Source of the DNA: Diplosphaera chodatii
Lineage: Eukaryota > Chlorophyta > Trebouxiophyceae > Prasiolales > Stichococcaceae
Assembly: GCA_032358165.1 (NCBI GenBank)
Contig: JAALGY010000031.1
Span: forward strand, 1,178,001-1,242,000
Reading direction: 5' to 3'
DNA: 64,000 nucleotides
Shown one piece after another: positions 21,462 through 38,862 of the stretch; position 1 is the stretch's first letter; each line of letters begins with the position of its first letter. The notes beneath the pieces are model-generated. The model was given only the letters and a program-made list of their open reading frames with translations. It did no database searches and had not been told where the DNA came from. The position numbers and the translations under genes are program-made.

Positions 21462-24153
21462 CTAACGTGGTTGATGGGTGCTCTGGCGACGCACATTGCG
21501 GTCTGATGCAGACAGCGGTCCAAGCGGTGTCCGCTGGCCACCAGCAGGCGCTGCAACAGCCGATGGCGGTCTCTTGGTCCCAGAGTGGTTGGGTATCGGT
21601 GCTCCTGCCCCAGCTGCGGGAGTCATGTGCACCGCATCCTTGTGTGCGGCAACCAGGGCCTGCAAGTAATTCTGCATCCCAAAAACGCTGCTGGCCCGGT
21701 CATATGGTCATCGAAGACAGTCTGCCAAGTGCTTGAAGTCAACATCATCAGCAGCAGCTCATGTAGACACTTGCCAGACGCAAGGACCAACCTCCATGGG
21801 TGGCAGGAAGACATCGTTGTACATTTGGCGGGTGTCTCCAAGTCTCACCTCATCTGTGCCAGTAGAGTGTCCGGATGTGCTACTCATGGGCCCCGGTTGA
21901 GATGCTTGCACTCGAGTGTTTCAGTCACGTCACTAGCGGATAATCGATGCACTCCACAGATTTACTGAGCATCGCACAGCGCACCAGCATTGCCGACATT
22001 GGCCTGCACAAAGAGTGCGGTATCTTGCAGTGGGAAGACGAGGGCAATGGTTTCGTTGATGCGGCGGAAGGGCACAGCCGCCCCCAGCACCCGCGCCGCC
22101 GAGTACACACAGCAGGACACCAGGTTCAGCTGGTGCTGGTTAAACGCTACCTGCATGCAGGACGAGCACCATCTGACGGCATGGAACGTGACGACGTGTA
22201 GGCACTGGCCGCGGCAAACATGCACACGCACGGTCGAGTCACAACATGTTCACGCCTGCAATGGCAGGCGTGTGTGCAGCCTGAAAGGTAAGGCATGGCT
22301 GTGCATTGTGCCATCGAACCTGGCGGCAGCACTCACGTGAAAGTGTTCCAGCATGAGGTGGCTGAGCAGCTGCTGTGCAAGCGCCTCAAACCCAGGAGCT
22401 TGTGCGAGCGCTGGCACCACAGCTGCCAGCTCTGTGCACGCCTGCTGCTCACAGGCAGTCATGACCAAAAGACTGCACATTTTAAGGTTTTGCACAAGAC
22501 AGCTGAGCAGGCGAGCGATGCAATGCGCAAGGACAGCTGGTTCAGAGCCACCCACCTGGAAGCACCGCTCTCGAGCCATGGTGGCATATGTCTGCACAAA
22601 GCCCTCGAACTCCGCCACGTCTCCTGCACGGCAGCTAGGACAGTGGGTCGGCTCTTGTCATTGCGAGCGACGCAGAGGCTGCCATCTGCAATGCAGCAGC
22701 TGTGACAGCACTCAAAGACAGTCCGTCTGCAATAGTACACGTGTTTTCTGTGCAGCCAAGGTCTCAAGCCAGCTGAACATGTTCGTTTGCTCTGGCATCC
22801 TTCGACCTGCAGCATGTTCGGTATCATCCAGCCGACCGATGAGGCCGAATAGTGTGCTTCCGTTCAGGAGCGCCAGTTCCTCGATTATACGGACCTGCAG
22901 GAAGTGAGCTTGCAGCTCACAGGACGCAAGAGCCAGTACAGCAGCGAGTGCAGGCTGCATGTCAACGAACATATTGCTATCAACGAAGCTGATCAACAGC
23001 TTCGAACCTCCCAATGCACACTTCACCCGCATGAAGCCCATGTACTCCACAGCTGCCACTGGCATGACAGTGGGCGGCACGCCGTGGTCTGCAGCACCTG
23101 CACCTCGTGCAGTCCCAAGGCACTCAGTGTTCTGAAAGAGGGGATGTCTGGGACTCTTCACACACCGACTGAAACAATGCCAGCTGCGAGCACAGCGGCA
23201 CCTGGTGCAGGTCCCAGATGTGTACGGAACAGGGCTGTGGCTGCCAACATGTCAAAGGCCAGGTGCAGGCACTGTAGCCGCAGCGTGGTGGCTGGAAACA
23301 CCATGTCATTGCCCTGCCAGGCGAGCACCACCTGCAGGAGCATTGCAGGTGCAGGCCATACACATCCAGTGGGTGCTCAGCATTCGTGGAATGTGATGGC
23401 CTGCATGTGCACACGCTGTGCAGCATGGAGGTCGATTCACTGGCGTACTGCCAAAGCTGCACAGGCATACCAGCTCCACAGCCACCAGCAACAAAGACTT
23501 GGTGAAGTTCACGTCATCCACGATGTCCTGTGCCGCCTCCGGAAGCACGTGCTGCTTCTCCAGCAGCACACCCTGTAGCACTCTGCACAGCATGTACCGT
23601 GGGCATGGGCAAGCAGCACACCCTGCAGCACTCTGCACAGCATGCGCCATTGTATGGGTGTATCCAGCACCCAAACACAGAAATTACATGAAGAGGTGAA
23701 CACCGCATGCAGTCTGCATGCACCTGTAATACAGGTACAATGAGCACTTGGCCTTGCGGAACTGCGCCTTGTCAATCTTCTGGCTAATGCCCTCCGACCG
23801 CCAATCGAACGCTTGCTGAATGATCTGCGTCGCCTGGTTTACCACCGAAATCTGCAACGAGGTGTCAGACTGGCAGGTGCAGTTGCTCACATGCACCCAT
23901 CGAGGCTTGCTTGGCTTTGATTCATGACACGCTCACGGCCAGGCGGCGTAATATGTGCACAGCAAAGCTAGGGCGAAGCCATATGCTCCATTGCAGCTGC
24001 TCAATGCACATCTTTGTGCATGCTTACCGTCAGGTCCCTATTGAAGCATGCGAAGAGTTCAGTGGCTGGCCGTTTTTCCTGCTCCGCATGCACACGCTCC
24101 AACCATGCTCTCGTCTCACCCAATTTCTCTTGGCTGAATGTTATATCTGCCAT
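21462..24153 (-). CDS. Retinoblastoma-related pocket protein (RBR/MAT3 family), short form
   Basis: Pocket proteins bind E2F/DP and LxCxE proteins and gate S-phase entry. The first exon (24153-24028) starts MADITFSQEK and aligns with the beginning of box A (TTAKWLR...FFxxCDRDVT), here ELFACFNRDLT. Box A continues with phase-consistent exons 23851-23724 (LYLYYR), 23582-23471 (VLQGVLLEKQ...FTKSLLLVAVEL) and 23331-23202 (DMVFPATTLRL...LAFDML). An exon ending at about 22817 carries VRIIEELALLNGSTLFGL. Box B follows: FEGFVQTYATMARER, LAQQLLSHLMLEHFH, FNQHQLNLVSCCVYSAARV (about 22060-22145) and RQMYNDVFLPPM (about 21820). The LxCxE-cleft residues matching human Y709, Y756 and N757 are present; K713 is Arg. 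A basic tail with RTPLGP, a possible CDK site, ends at 21462. The usual N-terminal domain (DUF3452) was not found, and the next gene starts 587 bp upstream. Part of the box A-B junction (about 22905-23065) is unresolved. Confidence 0.82.
23563..23644. repeat. 50-bp-period direct duplication spanning a splice acceptor
   Basis: A 32-nt segment at 23563-23594 recurs at 23613-23644 with one substitution (T/C) in the core CACACCCTGTAGCACTC. On the minus strand each copy holds a potential 3' splice site (GTGCAG|AGTGCT). The copy at 23582 keeps the reading frame of the pocket gene; the upstream copy looks like a decoy acceptor. Confidence 0.8.
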
Positions 24154-24740
24154 GGTTGGTCAGCAGGACATGTGCAGCATATGCTGTTTCACATCGGTGT
24201 TGTACTTCAGCTGTAAGCACGCACGATTAGATCCACTGCTTGATATGTTCGTGTGCTCATGCGAGGGTCGGTGCTGCGATTTGGCTTCACAACTGCAGTC
24301 TCAAGCGAGCACGCAGACATGTCACGCACTTTGCCATGCAACTGGGAGTGGCTCATTCTGCAGCCAGCATCTGTGAGAACCTGCTGAGTGCAGGTTTGCA
24401 GCGTCAGGCAGGCAGCCAGCAGGATTTGCGGCAGTTGCACAAACTACACGCATGCAGCTTGCAGCTGGTCAGCAGGCAGGGTACGCAGTCATCACTGTCT
24501 GAAGGTGATCATCAGCTTCCAGCTGCCATTGCTGCTTGCTAGCCAAAGCCACGAGCGAGCCCGTCCCAGGATTGCAATGTCACCTCCCGGGTGAACTCAC
24601 GCCCAGCTTGATAAAGGGCCGTAGCACTGGCCGGACCCATCAGCACTGTTCAGAGGAGCAGCATCACTGTCCACACCTGCGGCAAAATCGGCGGCCTTTC
24701 GCAGTGCTAACTTCCGGGGCAACTGCGACAGCGCTACGGG
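24154..24740. promoter_or_regulatory. Divergent promoter region, pocket protein / LamG protein
   Basis: 587 bp between the start codons of two head-to-head genes. I found no exon resembling an RB N-terminal domain. Small frames on the minus strand (24207-24440) have no family similarity. No E2F-type TTTSSCGC site was recognised with confidence. Confidence 0.4.
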
Positions 24741-27700
24741 ATGGCAAGGACGCGCTGCGTAGCGACCGTCTGTGTAGCGGTCGCAACATGCATTGCAGCC
24801 CTACCGACCTTGGCAGATGCAGGTGGTGCATTCCGTGAGCAAGTAGTCACATCTGACCAACCTTAAGTGCACCTCTGACGCGGCGTGCACTGTGCTCATC
24901 ATGTGCACTCTGACCTGAGGCTGTGTCAGCTTAGCATCGTTGACACAGCCTGATGGTGATGTGCAATCAACTCTGTGTCGGCTTCAAGTCAGCGTTCAAC
25001 TTGCTTTGAGTACTGTGCGGGTGCAGAGGCGGCAAACCATGCGCTCCTGTTCCACGACCATGCTGTGGTACTACAGCCTGTGAAGGTGGGTTTGCTGTTC
25101 CCTTGACGTGTTCGAGTTGTCCTGAGCGGGCTGTGGTCATGCTGCACGTGAGAGTTGTTGACAGCTCACATCTTCGACCTGACAGGGGTTGAGCGGGGAT
25201 GAATTCACATTTGAGGCGGTGAGCACTTGACGATCACGGTGGATGTGCCTAGCTCTCTGGGACATCAGCACACCTTCTCTGCCATGAGTAACGAGATTTC
25301 AGCCCCTTAACGAAGGCATCTATTTTCATGTTGTGCTTCTGCAGTGGGTCTCCACATCGGACTTCTGCCACCGCAGCGCTGTATTCAGTTACGCCCTGAA
25401 CTCAACAGCAACAGACAAAAGCCAATGGGTGTCGGACTTCAACCACTTCGTCCTCTTCGACCCTCAAAGCCTGATCGCATGTCACGACTTCGAGTACATT
25501 GACCTCATGCCGGTGAGGGGCCAGCTGAACAAGTTGTCGTTTGACGCCGTGCCTCATCTACTCCTGTCATCTGACGGCCTGCGTCTTGGAGAGAAGCTAC
25601 CGTGCACAGTCCGACGGGTGACCAGCATGGATTGCCAAACACAGACCAGGCTCACATGGTTCGCAGGACCCTCAAAGCATCAGCTGTGCCGCCAAGTTCA
25701 GGAAGGCAACTGGCAGCCAGGACGGCTACGGCAGCGCTGGCACGGCCAACTTCGTGCGGCGCGACGGCGCCTGGATGCACATTGCTGCCACTTGGACTGC
25801 AGCAAACGATGGGTTGACGACCATCTACCAGAACGGTGAGAGTGCCACAGTGAAGCTGGACATGCTGTGCTGTCAGGTCCATAGATGAGACTGTCCACAT
25901 TGTGGTGCACAGAGCCTCATCAGCAGTGCAGAAGTTCTTTTGCACCTTGTTGGTGTTGCCAGGTCTCAAAATGGCGGAAGCTAGCACAGGGAAGACCAGG
26001 CCGCTGCAGGCGAACGGCGCCCTGATGTTGGGCGGAGAGCAGGTACTGGTCTAAGTTTGCTGCGCGCTGGTACATAGTTTGAAAGCGCCTTTGATTACGA
26101 GTACTCGTACTTGTGTGTGGATGATCTCAGGCAGTGCAACGTGCTCGACAATCTGACTGGATGCGTCACACCATTGCAGGACTGCTTTGGCGGTTGCACA
26201 GATGCGGACCAAGGCTTCTATGGTTACATGGATGAGGTGTGGCAGCAACCTGCTCTTTTGTGCAGTCTTGGCAACACCACATTGAGTAATAGAACAAACA
26301 TCATGTCACCTCAAAGGTGCGCATATGGAAAACGGCGCGCTCTCAGGACGACATACTGAGGTGGATGAGGCGCAACAGTGGCCTGGAGGACCACAAGTGT
26401 GTTCGCCTGGATCACTGGCTACTTCGGCATGCACATGCGGCACATGCTATGTGCCAGTCAAAACTCACTGCTGCATGTTGTACTGCCAACCCTACCTATG
26501 CTCTTTGGCTGCAGGGACCTGGTGGCATACTGGCAATTTGAGGACACTGTCGAATATGATAAGAAGACTGGCGCCTCCAAGCCCCGCCTTGTAGCAAAGG
26601 ACTCCTCCCGCAACAGCAACGACCTGCCGCTGGTCAACCCGCCCACAGCTGCAGATGTCATCATTCAAAATGATGTGCGATATCTGACCTGTCGCACATA
26701 TCCTTCACTGGTGACATATGATGGGTGCCGGGCGGGCAGAGAGGTGTGGTGCAACTGAGTTGAGATATCTGTGCTTGCTCCAAGGTTTGACAGCTTCGAT
26801 CGCCAACCCGCAGGCTGAGCAGAGAAGCGTACAGGCCGGCGCGCTTGCCTTCCGCAACAACTATGCCATCAACCACAATGTGACCGGCATGCCGACGGGT
26901 GACTTCAGCGTGGGCTTCTGGGCACGCACGCCCGCAATCGACAAGCTCAAGGCGCCGGGCGCCAACCAGGCCGAGCTGTTCTCGTACGCCACCCACCTCA
27001 GCGGATCAAGTGCGGGCGCTGACTGCAGAGAGGCGTTGCCTTGACTGCACAATGCCTCTGGTGTCTGTGGGCGACGTGCTCACAGTTACTGCACGTATAT
27101 CGACTAGGCAGCACACCCATTTGCAGGCAGCAAGGCGGGGCAGACATTTGTGGATGATGCCATCCTGATTGACAAGTATCGCAGGGACTATGGCAGCCTC
27201 AGGTGTGCACGTGCGAGTCCTGGTTGAATGACCTGACCTTACTGAACTATTATTGTACGCCTGACAACAGTAGTGTGACTTGATGATTCTGACTGAGGAT
27301 AGTTGACCATATGGGTGCGATGGTGGTGTAGCTTCGTGGACTTTCACGAGATCGACACTGTCGGATCAGTCTCTGTGCACATCAACGCCAATCGACAAGG
27401 CAATGATGGCGCTAACGATAACTGGAGCGACTTTGCTGTCTCCTGGTACGTATGTGTGCGAGTAGGCCATCAAATGGTGTGATGGTGAGATGGGCAGGTG
27501 TGTGCTACGAGTATCCTGGCCCCTTCATGCAATGTGTGTTGCATCATCAAAACAGGACCGACGATATGTGGCATCACCTTGTGGTCACATGGGAGCGCGA
27601 GGCGGGGGACACCCAACTGTACTTCGATGGCAGGCGTCAGTCTGCTTTCTGGGTACGATTGAGTGCTGTTGTGTGAAGTCGTGCATCTGAAATTCCATTA

Positions 27701-30700
27701 ATCATCACTCTCAACCCTTTTGGGCAATCAGCTCTCGTCTGGCCACTTGCAGGTATCACAAGCAGGCTTGGTCGACCTCCGAGACTCTCACGATGGCTCA
27801 CCTGTCCACATGGCTGCGGGAACCACACGCGCATCAACAGGCACGTGCTGTCATTAGTGGCATGATGATGCAGATGCTCATGGTCCAGCCGCTGTCTCGT
27901 GCTTGCAGGTAGTTTGGTACTGGGACAAAATCAGGAGTGCTACGGCGGTGCGCAAGGGTTTGGTTCAGTTGCAAACATTGTCCTAAACTATAAGGGCATG
28001 CATGTGTTGATTAGCAACTGACTTGAGGCGTTCCACTGGCTTGTTTGGGTTGGTCTGGTTGGTCTGTGCAAGTCGGCGCTTAGCAGCTCTGTGCATTGCA
28101 GGGTGCTTCTCTCCACAGTCGCAGCTCGACGGTGACATCGCAGAGCTGCGTGTCTGGAATCGTGCGCTGTCAAAGGTGACAGCTGGCTTGTTAATGTGGC
28201 AGCAAGCTTAGATAGCTTTAACATTTGGATGAGGGTGTGCAGGCAGGACCCCCAAGACCTGCCTGCTGCATCTGCAGGAGGAGGTGCTGGCTGAGAAGTG
28301 GAGCAAGGGTGCAGCGTCCAGCGATGGCCTGGTGCTGTCCTACGACTTTTCACCCAGCAAGCTGCAAGGAGAACCAGGCACCCAGGTAGCACTTGTAGCT
28401 GGACGCATCAGCACAGCTGACCCGCTTGCTAGTGCTGCCTCCAGGGCAGACACGCTGTCGCCATCTGGGGCTTTGCTGCTACTCTGTGGCCAGATAAGTG
28501 AGCCAAGTAGGTTGGCATTGACGCTGTAAACATGCAAGAGCTGAGAGGGAGGTGCCCACGTGCAGGTTGCAGTCAACACGGCGGCGCCAGGTTCTGGCAA
28601 CGACCTGGCGCTGGGCGCAGATGCGCCCCTGTGGGCTGCGGCACAGGTGCCGCTGGTGGACGAGATGTATATGCCCCTGCCGCCGCCGCGCGTCGGCCTG
28701 GCCGGCCATGCGCTGTCGCTCAGCGACCAGCAGGTCAGCCACGAATGCAATGCAGGAGGCTGTTCACTCGCCGATCAGCTTGCAGACTACTGTGTTCCTG
28801 ACATAGACGCAGCCGTGATGCACATGGCACCCAGCAAGAGCCGCGCAGGGCGACCTGCTGCACGCTGGCTGCTGTTCGGCGACAAGGTTGACAGCCGGCC
28901 CATGATGCTCAAGGCGCTGCTCAGCAACTGATCTGTGCAAGCAGGTGCTCATCTCCACCAACTTCAGCAACTTCCCGGCGGAGGCGCTGACGGTGGAGTT
29001 CTGGATGCTCAGCACCGACGGCTGCCGCTCCGGCACGCCCTTCTCCTACTCCGCCGGGGAGTACGACAAGTCTGACAACGCGCTGCTCATCTTCTCCTAC
29101 TCCGACTGGTGAGCGGGAGCTCTGATAGGTTGTTGCACCCGTGCCATGTCGTGAAATGGTTGTCCGACCTCGTGCCTGTGCCTCGTGCACATGGTACAGC
29201 TACTCACATGGTCATGCTCGCACATGAGGTCTTGTGCTGGTGCAGGGGTATTGCGGTCATGGAGGACGAGGGCACCCTCGCCGACCACACCTCGGGCATC
29301 GCTTCGACAGACGGCAGGCATGCGCGCCATCCTGAGTCAGGACTGCCCGCCGTAGCCTAAGCCTGCTTCTGTGCAGATGCAGTTGTGAACTTGCACCAGA
29401 ACATCACATGGTGCCGAGGGAGGGCCAATGTGTGAGGGTTGTATAGTGCTGGTGGCAGGTGGCATCACATTGCGGTGACCTGGCGCAGCGACACGGGGCA
29501 GGCGCTGCTGTACGACAACGGGCGCCTGGCATGGGAGGTGGTGCGCGGCAGGGGCAAGCGCATCCCTTCTGGTGGCACCCTGGTTGTTGGCAGGGAGCAA
29601 GGTACACACGCTTGACTAAACATGTTGCAGCGCTTGTCAGCTGTGTAGCAGCTTTCCAGTGCACATAGTCTGCTGTGTATTTATTCCTACACCCCTTGAA
29701 GCAAATGGCAATTTGGCACCTGCAGACTGTCCGGGCGGGTGAGTCTCATGGTACCTTCACATCCAAGAAGATCCAAACGGGCCGCAAACACCAGTGACTC
29801 ATCGTCAGCATAGTATGATGGCCCTTGTACCTGTTCACCCTGACTGTGTCTCCATCATTTGACTGACGGTGGGCACACCGCGTGCAGGTGCTTTGACTCC
29901 GCCAAAGGTGACATCTTGGTGCTGTCATATGCCCGTGCACTGCACGGGACAGTACTCGGAAGTGTTCCATACAGCGGTGCATCTTCCCGCACGCCGAGCT
30001 GGCAAGCAGGAGCCATGCTGCAGGTGCTGTTGGCAAGACGCAGAGGGTGGCAGATCAGGAATACGGGCCCCAGGTACACCTTGCCTCACCCACTGTGCAG
30101 CTGTGTCCGTTGCAACCCACACACCAGCAGCGCATGTCCACCAGCAGCGCATGGCCACCAGGGCAGACTGCGTTGACACTGTTGCAGGACTTTACTGGCC
30201 TCATTGATGAGATCCGGCTGTGGGACCATGTACGGACCCCTGCCCAGATTCACACGGTGACGGCGTTCAACCCTTGCTGAGCCCGTGATACCGCCACACT
30301 GCCATGCGAACACCTGCACAAGGCAGTCCAGCCACAGCCCAGCAAGCGCTGTTGTTGTTTGATCACAGTCCATGCCCTCTTCGCCGTAGGGTATGCAGAT
30401 CGACCTCGCACGCATTGCCACGCCCAAGGTGAAGCCGCACTACCCGCAAGGTGACGGCCTCGTCGCACACTGGTCGTTCGACGAAGGTAGGGGCTGCATC
30501 GAGTATAGCCCAGCACGATGACAACACGGATCAGCTCGGCTTCAATGACGCACACAGAGCTTGCAAACGTATGTAGGTGTGTATGCGAATGCGCTGGGGT
30601 CCAACGGGACAGTGCATTCTGCGTGTGATCAGCAGAATAATGTCGTCCCCTGCAGGCGAGGGGTACAGGGTGCATGACCAGGCGCACCGCCCATGGCATG

Positions 30701-32208
30701 GCGCCCACGACCTGTACATCCAGGTGCCCCTCCCGTAACCAAGCCCCCTGCGTCTTCAGACAGACCAGTGCATATACACAGTAAGTGCAGGGCTGTAGCA
30801 GTCCGCTGCTCCACACTGCACGTTGCCCCCGGACACTCACCGGGCACCCATCTCCTGGCTGCAGGCGCCGCCGGTGTGGGTGCCGGTGGAGACGCCCTTC
30901 GCGGTGTGCGGCAACGGGGTGGTGGAGGGGGCGGAGCAGTGCGACGACGGCCGCCGCCGGGGCGGCGACGGCTGCAGCCCCGACTGCAAGGTTTCCCGCT
31001 GCAGCGCATACACACAGCTGAAATGCCACGCGGCAACCAGCAGGGCAGTGACGGCGAGGCGAAGCTGCTGTGCAAGCACGAGTCCTGGACTGCTCACTGG
31101 TGACGATACTGCAACAGCTGACTCTGGCGCCCGGCCCGCAACCTGCTGCAGGTGGAAGCAGGCTGGGTGTGCCATGGCGTGAACCCATCGGTGTGCATTC
31201 GTGCGGAGGAGGACGCTTCGCAGTCCCCTGACCGCCGCCGGGGTTCCTGGCTGCCCCACTTTGGCGACGCCTTCCACGCTGGGGCCGGCGCTGCCTCTCC
31301 TCCGCCGCCCCATCAAGGCAAGCATCCCCCAGATGGTAGCACCATGGCCTGGTGCCTTTGATTGCCATATCCCGGAGCTGCGCCAACACCGCAGGAGGCA
31401 GCTGTCCTTGCACTGTCCTTGCACGCCTAGTGCATTGTGCGCTCAAGATGCGCAAAGCTGGGCAGCTACTGTGCTCTCCCGCTGTAGCACAAGGTCCTTT
31501 CCATGCCCGCACAAAGGTTACTTCAGCCCGGCGACCTTTGCACACTAAGTATTAGTGGTGTGCAGGCGGGCGCGGCAGCAAGGCGCAGGCGAGTGCCATC
31601 GTGGTGCTGTCGGTCATGGTGGGCCTCACGCTGGCGGCGCTGCTGGCGGTCACGCTGGCTGCCCATGGCGGCGGCGCGGCCATCGTCAACACCGTCGCAA
31701 AGGCGCGGCCATGCACACACATTCCCAGTAGTGCCAAGCTTGTCAGTCAAACCCTGAAAAGGCATCCCAACGCAGCGTCCGTTTCTGCGGACATGAGATG
31801 CAGCCTGCTCGCAGTACAGGGCCAATCCAGAGCTGGGCTGTTGTTTCAGCAACAATGACCATGCATACGTGAGTTCTACAGGTCCGGCGCAACTTCCGTG
31901 GTGGCGCCAGCCGCGGCGTCGACTATGGGCCCCTGGACCTGGAGGATCTGGAGGATGCTGCAGGTAAACACACCCCAGGCTGGAGCCTGTTGCCCACAAC
32001 CCATAGAATGCCCCTCTCTTACCGCAAACCAAACCTTCCGCACATGTGCACCGCCGATCTGACTTGACCTGACCTGATGATGCAGTGATTGGTGATGCCA
32101 ATCGATGCTGTGCTTGCAGGCGAGGCAATGGCGCCCGAGTTCCTGGCAGCAGCCCCCGGCCGCACTGCTGGTGGCTACGCCCGCCTGCCTGGTGCGAATG
32201 GCCATTGA
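24741..32208 (+). CDS. Type I membrane protein with three LamG/concanavalin-like modules and a Cys-rich motif
   Basis: The signal peptide (24741-24822, MARTRCVATVCVAVAT...) joins in phase to exons 25027-25085, 25186-25218 (SGDEFTFEA), 25345-25512 (WVSTSDFCHRSAVFSYA), 25670-25834 (DGAWMHIAATWTAANDG) and 25963-26042 (GALMLGGEQ), ending YMDEVRIWKTARSQ (about 26310-26360): LamG module 1. Module 2 starts LVAYWQFED (26521), with FSVGFWARTP, WHHLVVTWEREAGDTQLYFDG (about 27570-27640) and GDIAELRVWNRALS (about 28130). Module 3 starts LVLSYDFSP, with LTVEFWMLSTDG, WHHIAVTWRSDTGQ (about 29460-29500) and LIDEIRLWDHVRTPAQI (about 30200-30250). A fourth start, LVAHWSFDEG (about 30470), leads to a DUF4215-type Cys motif CGNGVVEGAEQCDDG (about 30908-30950), a membrane helix IVVLSVMVGLTLAALLAVTLA (about 31597-31660), and a short acidic tail ending at 32208. 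LamG folds bind sugars or proteins outside cells, so adhesion or wall sensing is a reasonable guess. A few small middle exons are approximate. Confidence 0.9.
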
Positions 32209-33287
32209 TGAGCTGGCGCCGCTGGGTGTTGTGCTGTTTACGGCTTGATAAATGCGGAACACAAAGCTGCTAGCAGTTGCAATGGCGCTGTGCACATGTC
32301 AAGACAGGGGTGTTGACGATGTTGTATCTTCAGCAACTGCATTCAATATTTGCGTCACAGCAGCTGGTGCAGCGTTGGGCTTGGGATGTTGACGCACGAT
32401 TGTATGGTTGTGTGCATACCAGAGGTGATGTTGGTAAGTAACGACTTGCACGTATTTTGCGCCTACATCATCTCTAGCACCAAAAGAAATGCCAGCTTCA
32501 TGTGCCGCAAAACAGTAGACGAGAAATGGTGCGACATCACAAATGCAAAATCAGAGTCTGGGCTGAGCACTTGCCGCAGCAACGGCACAGGTCCACTGGA
32601 TAATTCTATGCAGATAGGCAAGTAAGGGAGCTGTTCGCCAAGCGATGCCAATGTTGCTTGCGTGCAGCTCAGCACATCACCACCACTGTCCTGCGGAGGG
32701 CAGCTCGCAGGCAGGGTGCTCGCACGACAAGTTAGCAGGATCATCCGCAACAACAGGGTTGCACATCTCGGCTGTAAGCATGGCTTTTGCAGTTCACAAC
32801 ACGGCCGGCGCTGCAGGATAGGCAGCACCGACGTCATCCGTACGCTGCCTGCCACCATGCCCGTCTGTTCAACTTGTTATCGCCTTAGGCCTTAGGTACA
32901 TGCTAATATATGTGGTGGCTGTCACTGCGCCATGCACGATTGGCGGGCGCTGTGTCCGTGACGCAGTGCTCTGCAGCTGCACTAGGTAGGCCAGCAGCCG
33001 TGGCAGGACTAGTCTTTCCTGCTGGCACCAGGTCTGCTCCGCAGCTGCAGCGTGGTCTCCGTAGCCGCAGCGATGGGCCCCGGCTCGACCGGTGCTCGTC
33101 ACTGCTGCTGCCACGGCGCCATCGTGCAGCTGCTGGAAGTTGCGGGCAGCCATGCGCCCGTGCGATGCAGCCGCCGCCTACGCTGCCGCTGCACGGGTCT
33201 AACGGGCCCGCGGGGGCATCCCAGCTGGCGGCAGCCCGTGGCACTGCAGCGCCGCATGCCCCGTCCCGGCTGCGCCCAGGCGCACGC
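32209..33287. other. Tail-to-tail gap, LamG protein / phototropin
   Basis: About 1.08 kb between two convergent stop codons. It is relatively AT-rich near 32230-32630, as for 3' UTRs. A 131-codon minus-strand frame (32463-32858) has no domain features. No RNA gene or repeat was recognised. Confidence 0.4.

Positions 33288-38862
<5,575 letters not shown>

Noticed and set aside
23563..23644. Possible CRISPR-like or tandem array
   Set aside because: Only two copies, no spacer series and a eukaryotic context. It is a local duplication in an intron.
24207..24440. Upstream exon for the RB-type gene
   Set aside because: The minus-strand frame shows no similarity to the RB N-terminal domain and its join to the 24153 exon lacks a convincing phase; left out of the gene model.
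30250..31545. 431-codon minus-strand open frame
   Set aside because: Antisense to the LamG gene exons encoding the DUF4215 motif and linker. It has no recognisable fold and an Arg/Ala/Pro-heavy composition typical of a shadow frame.
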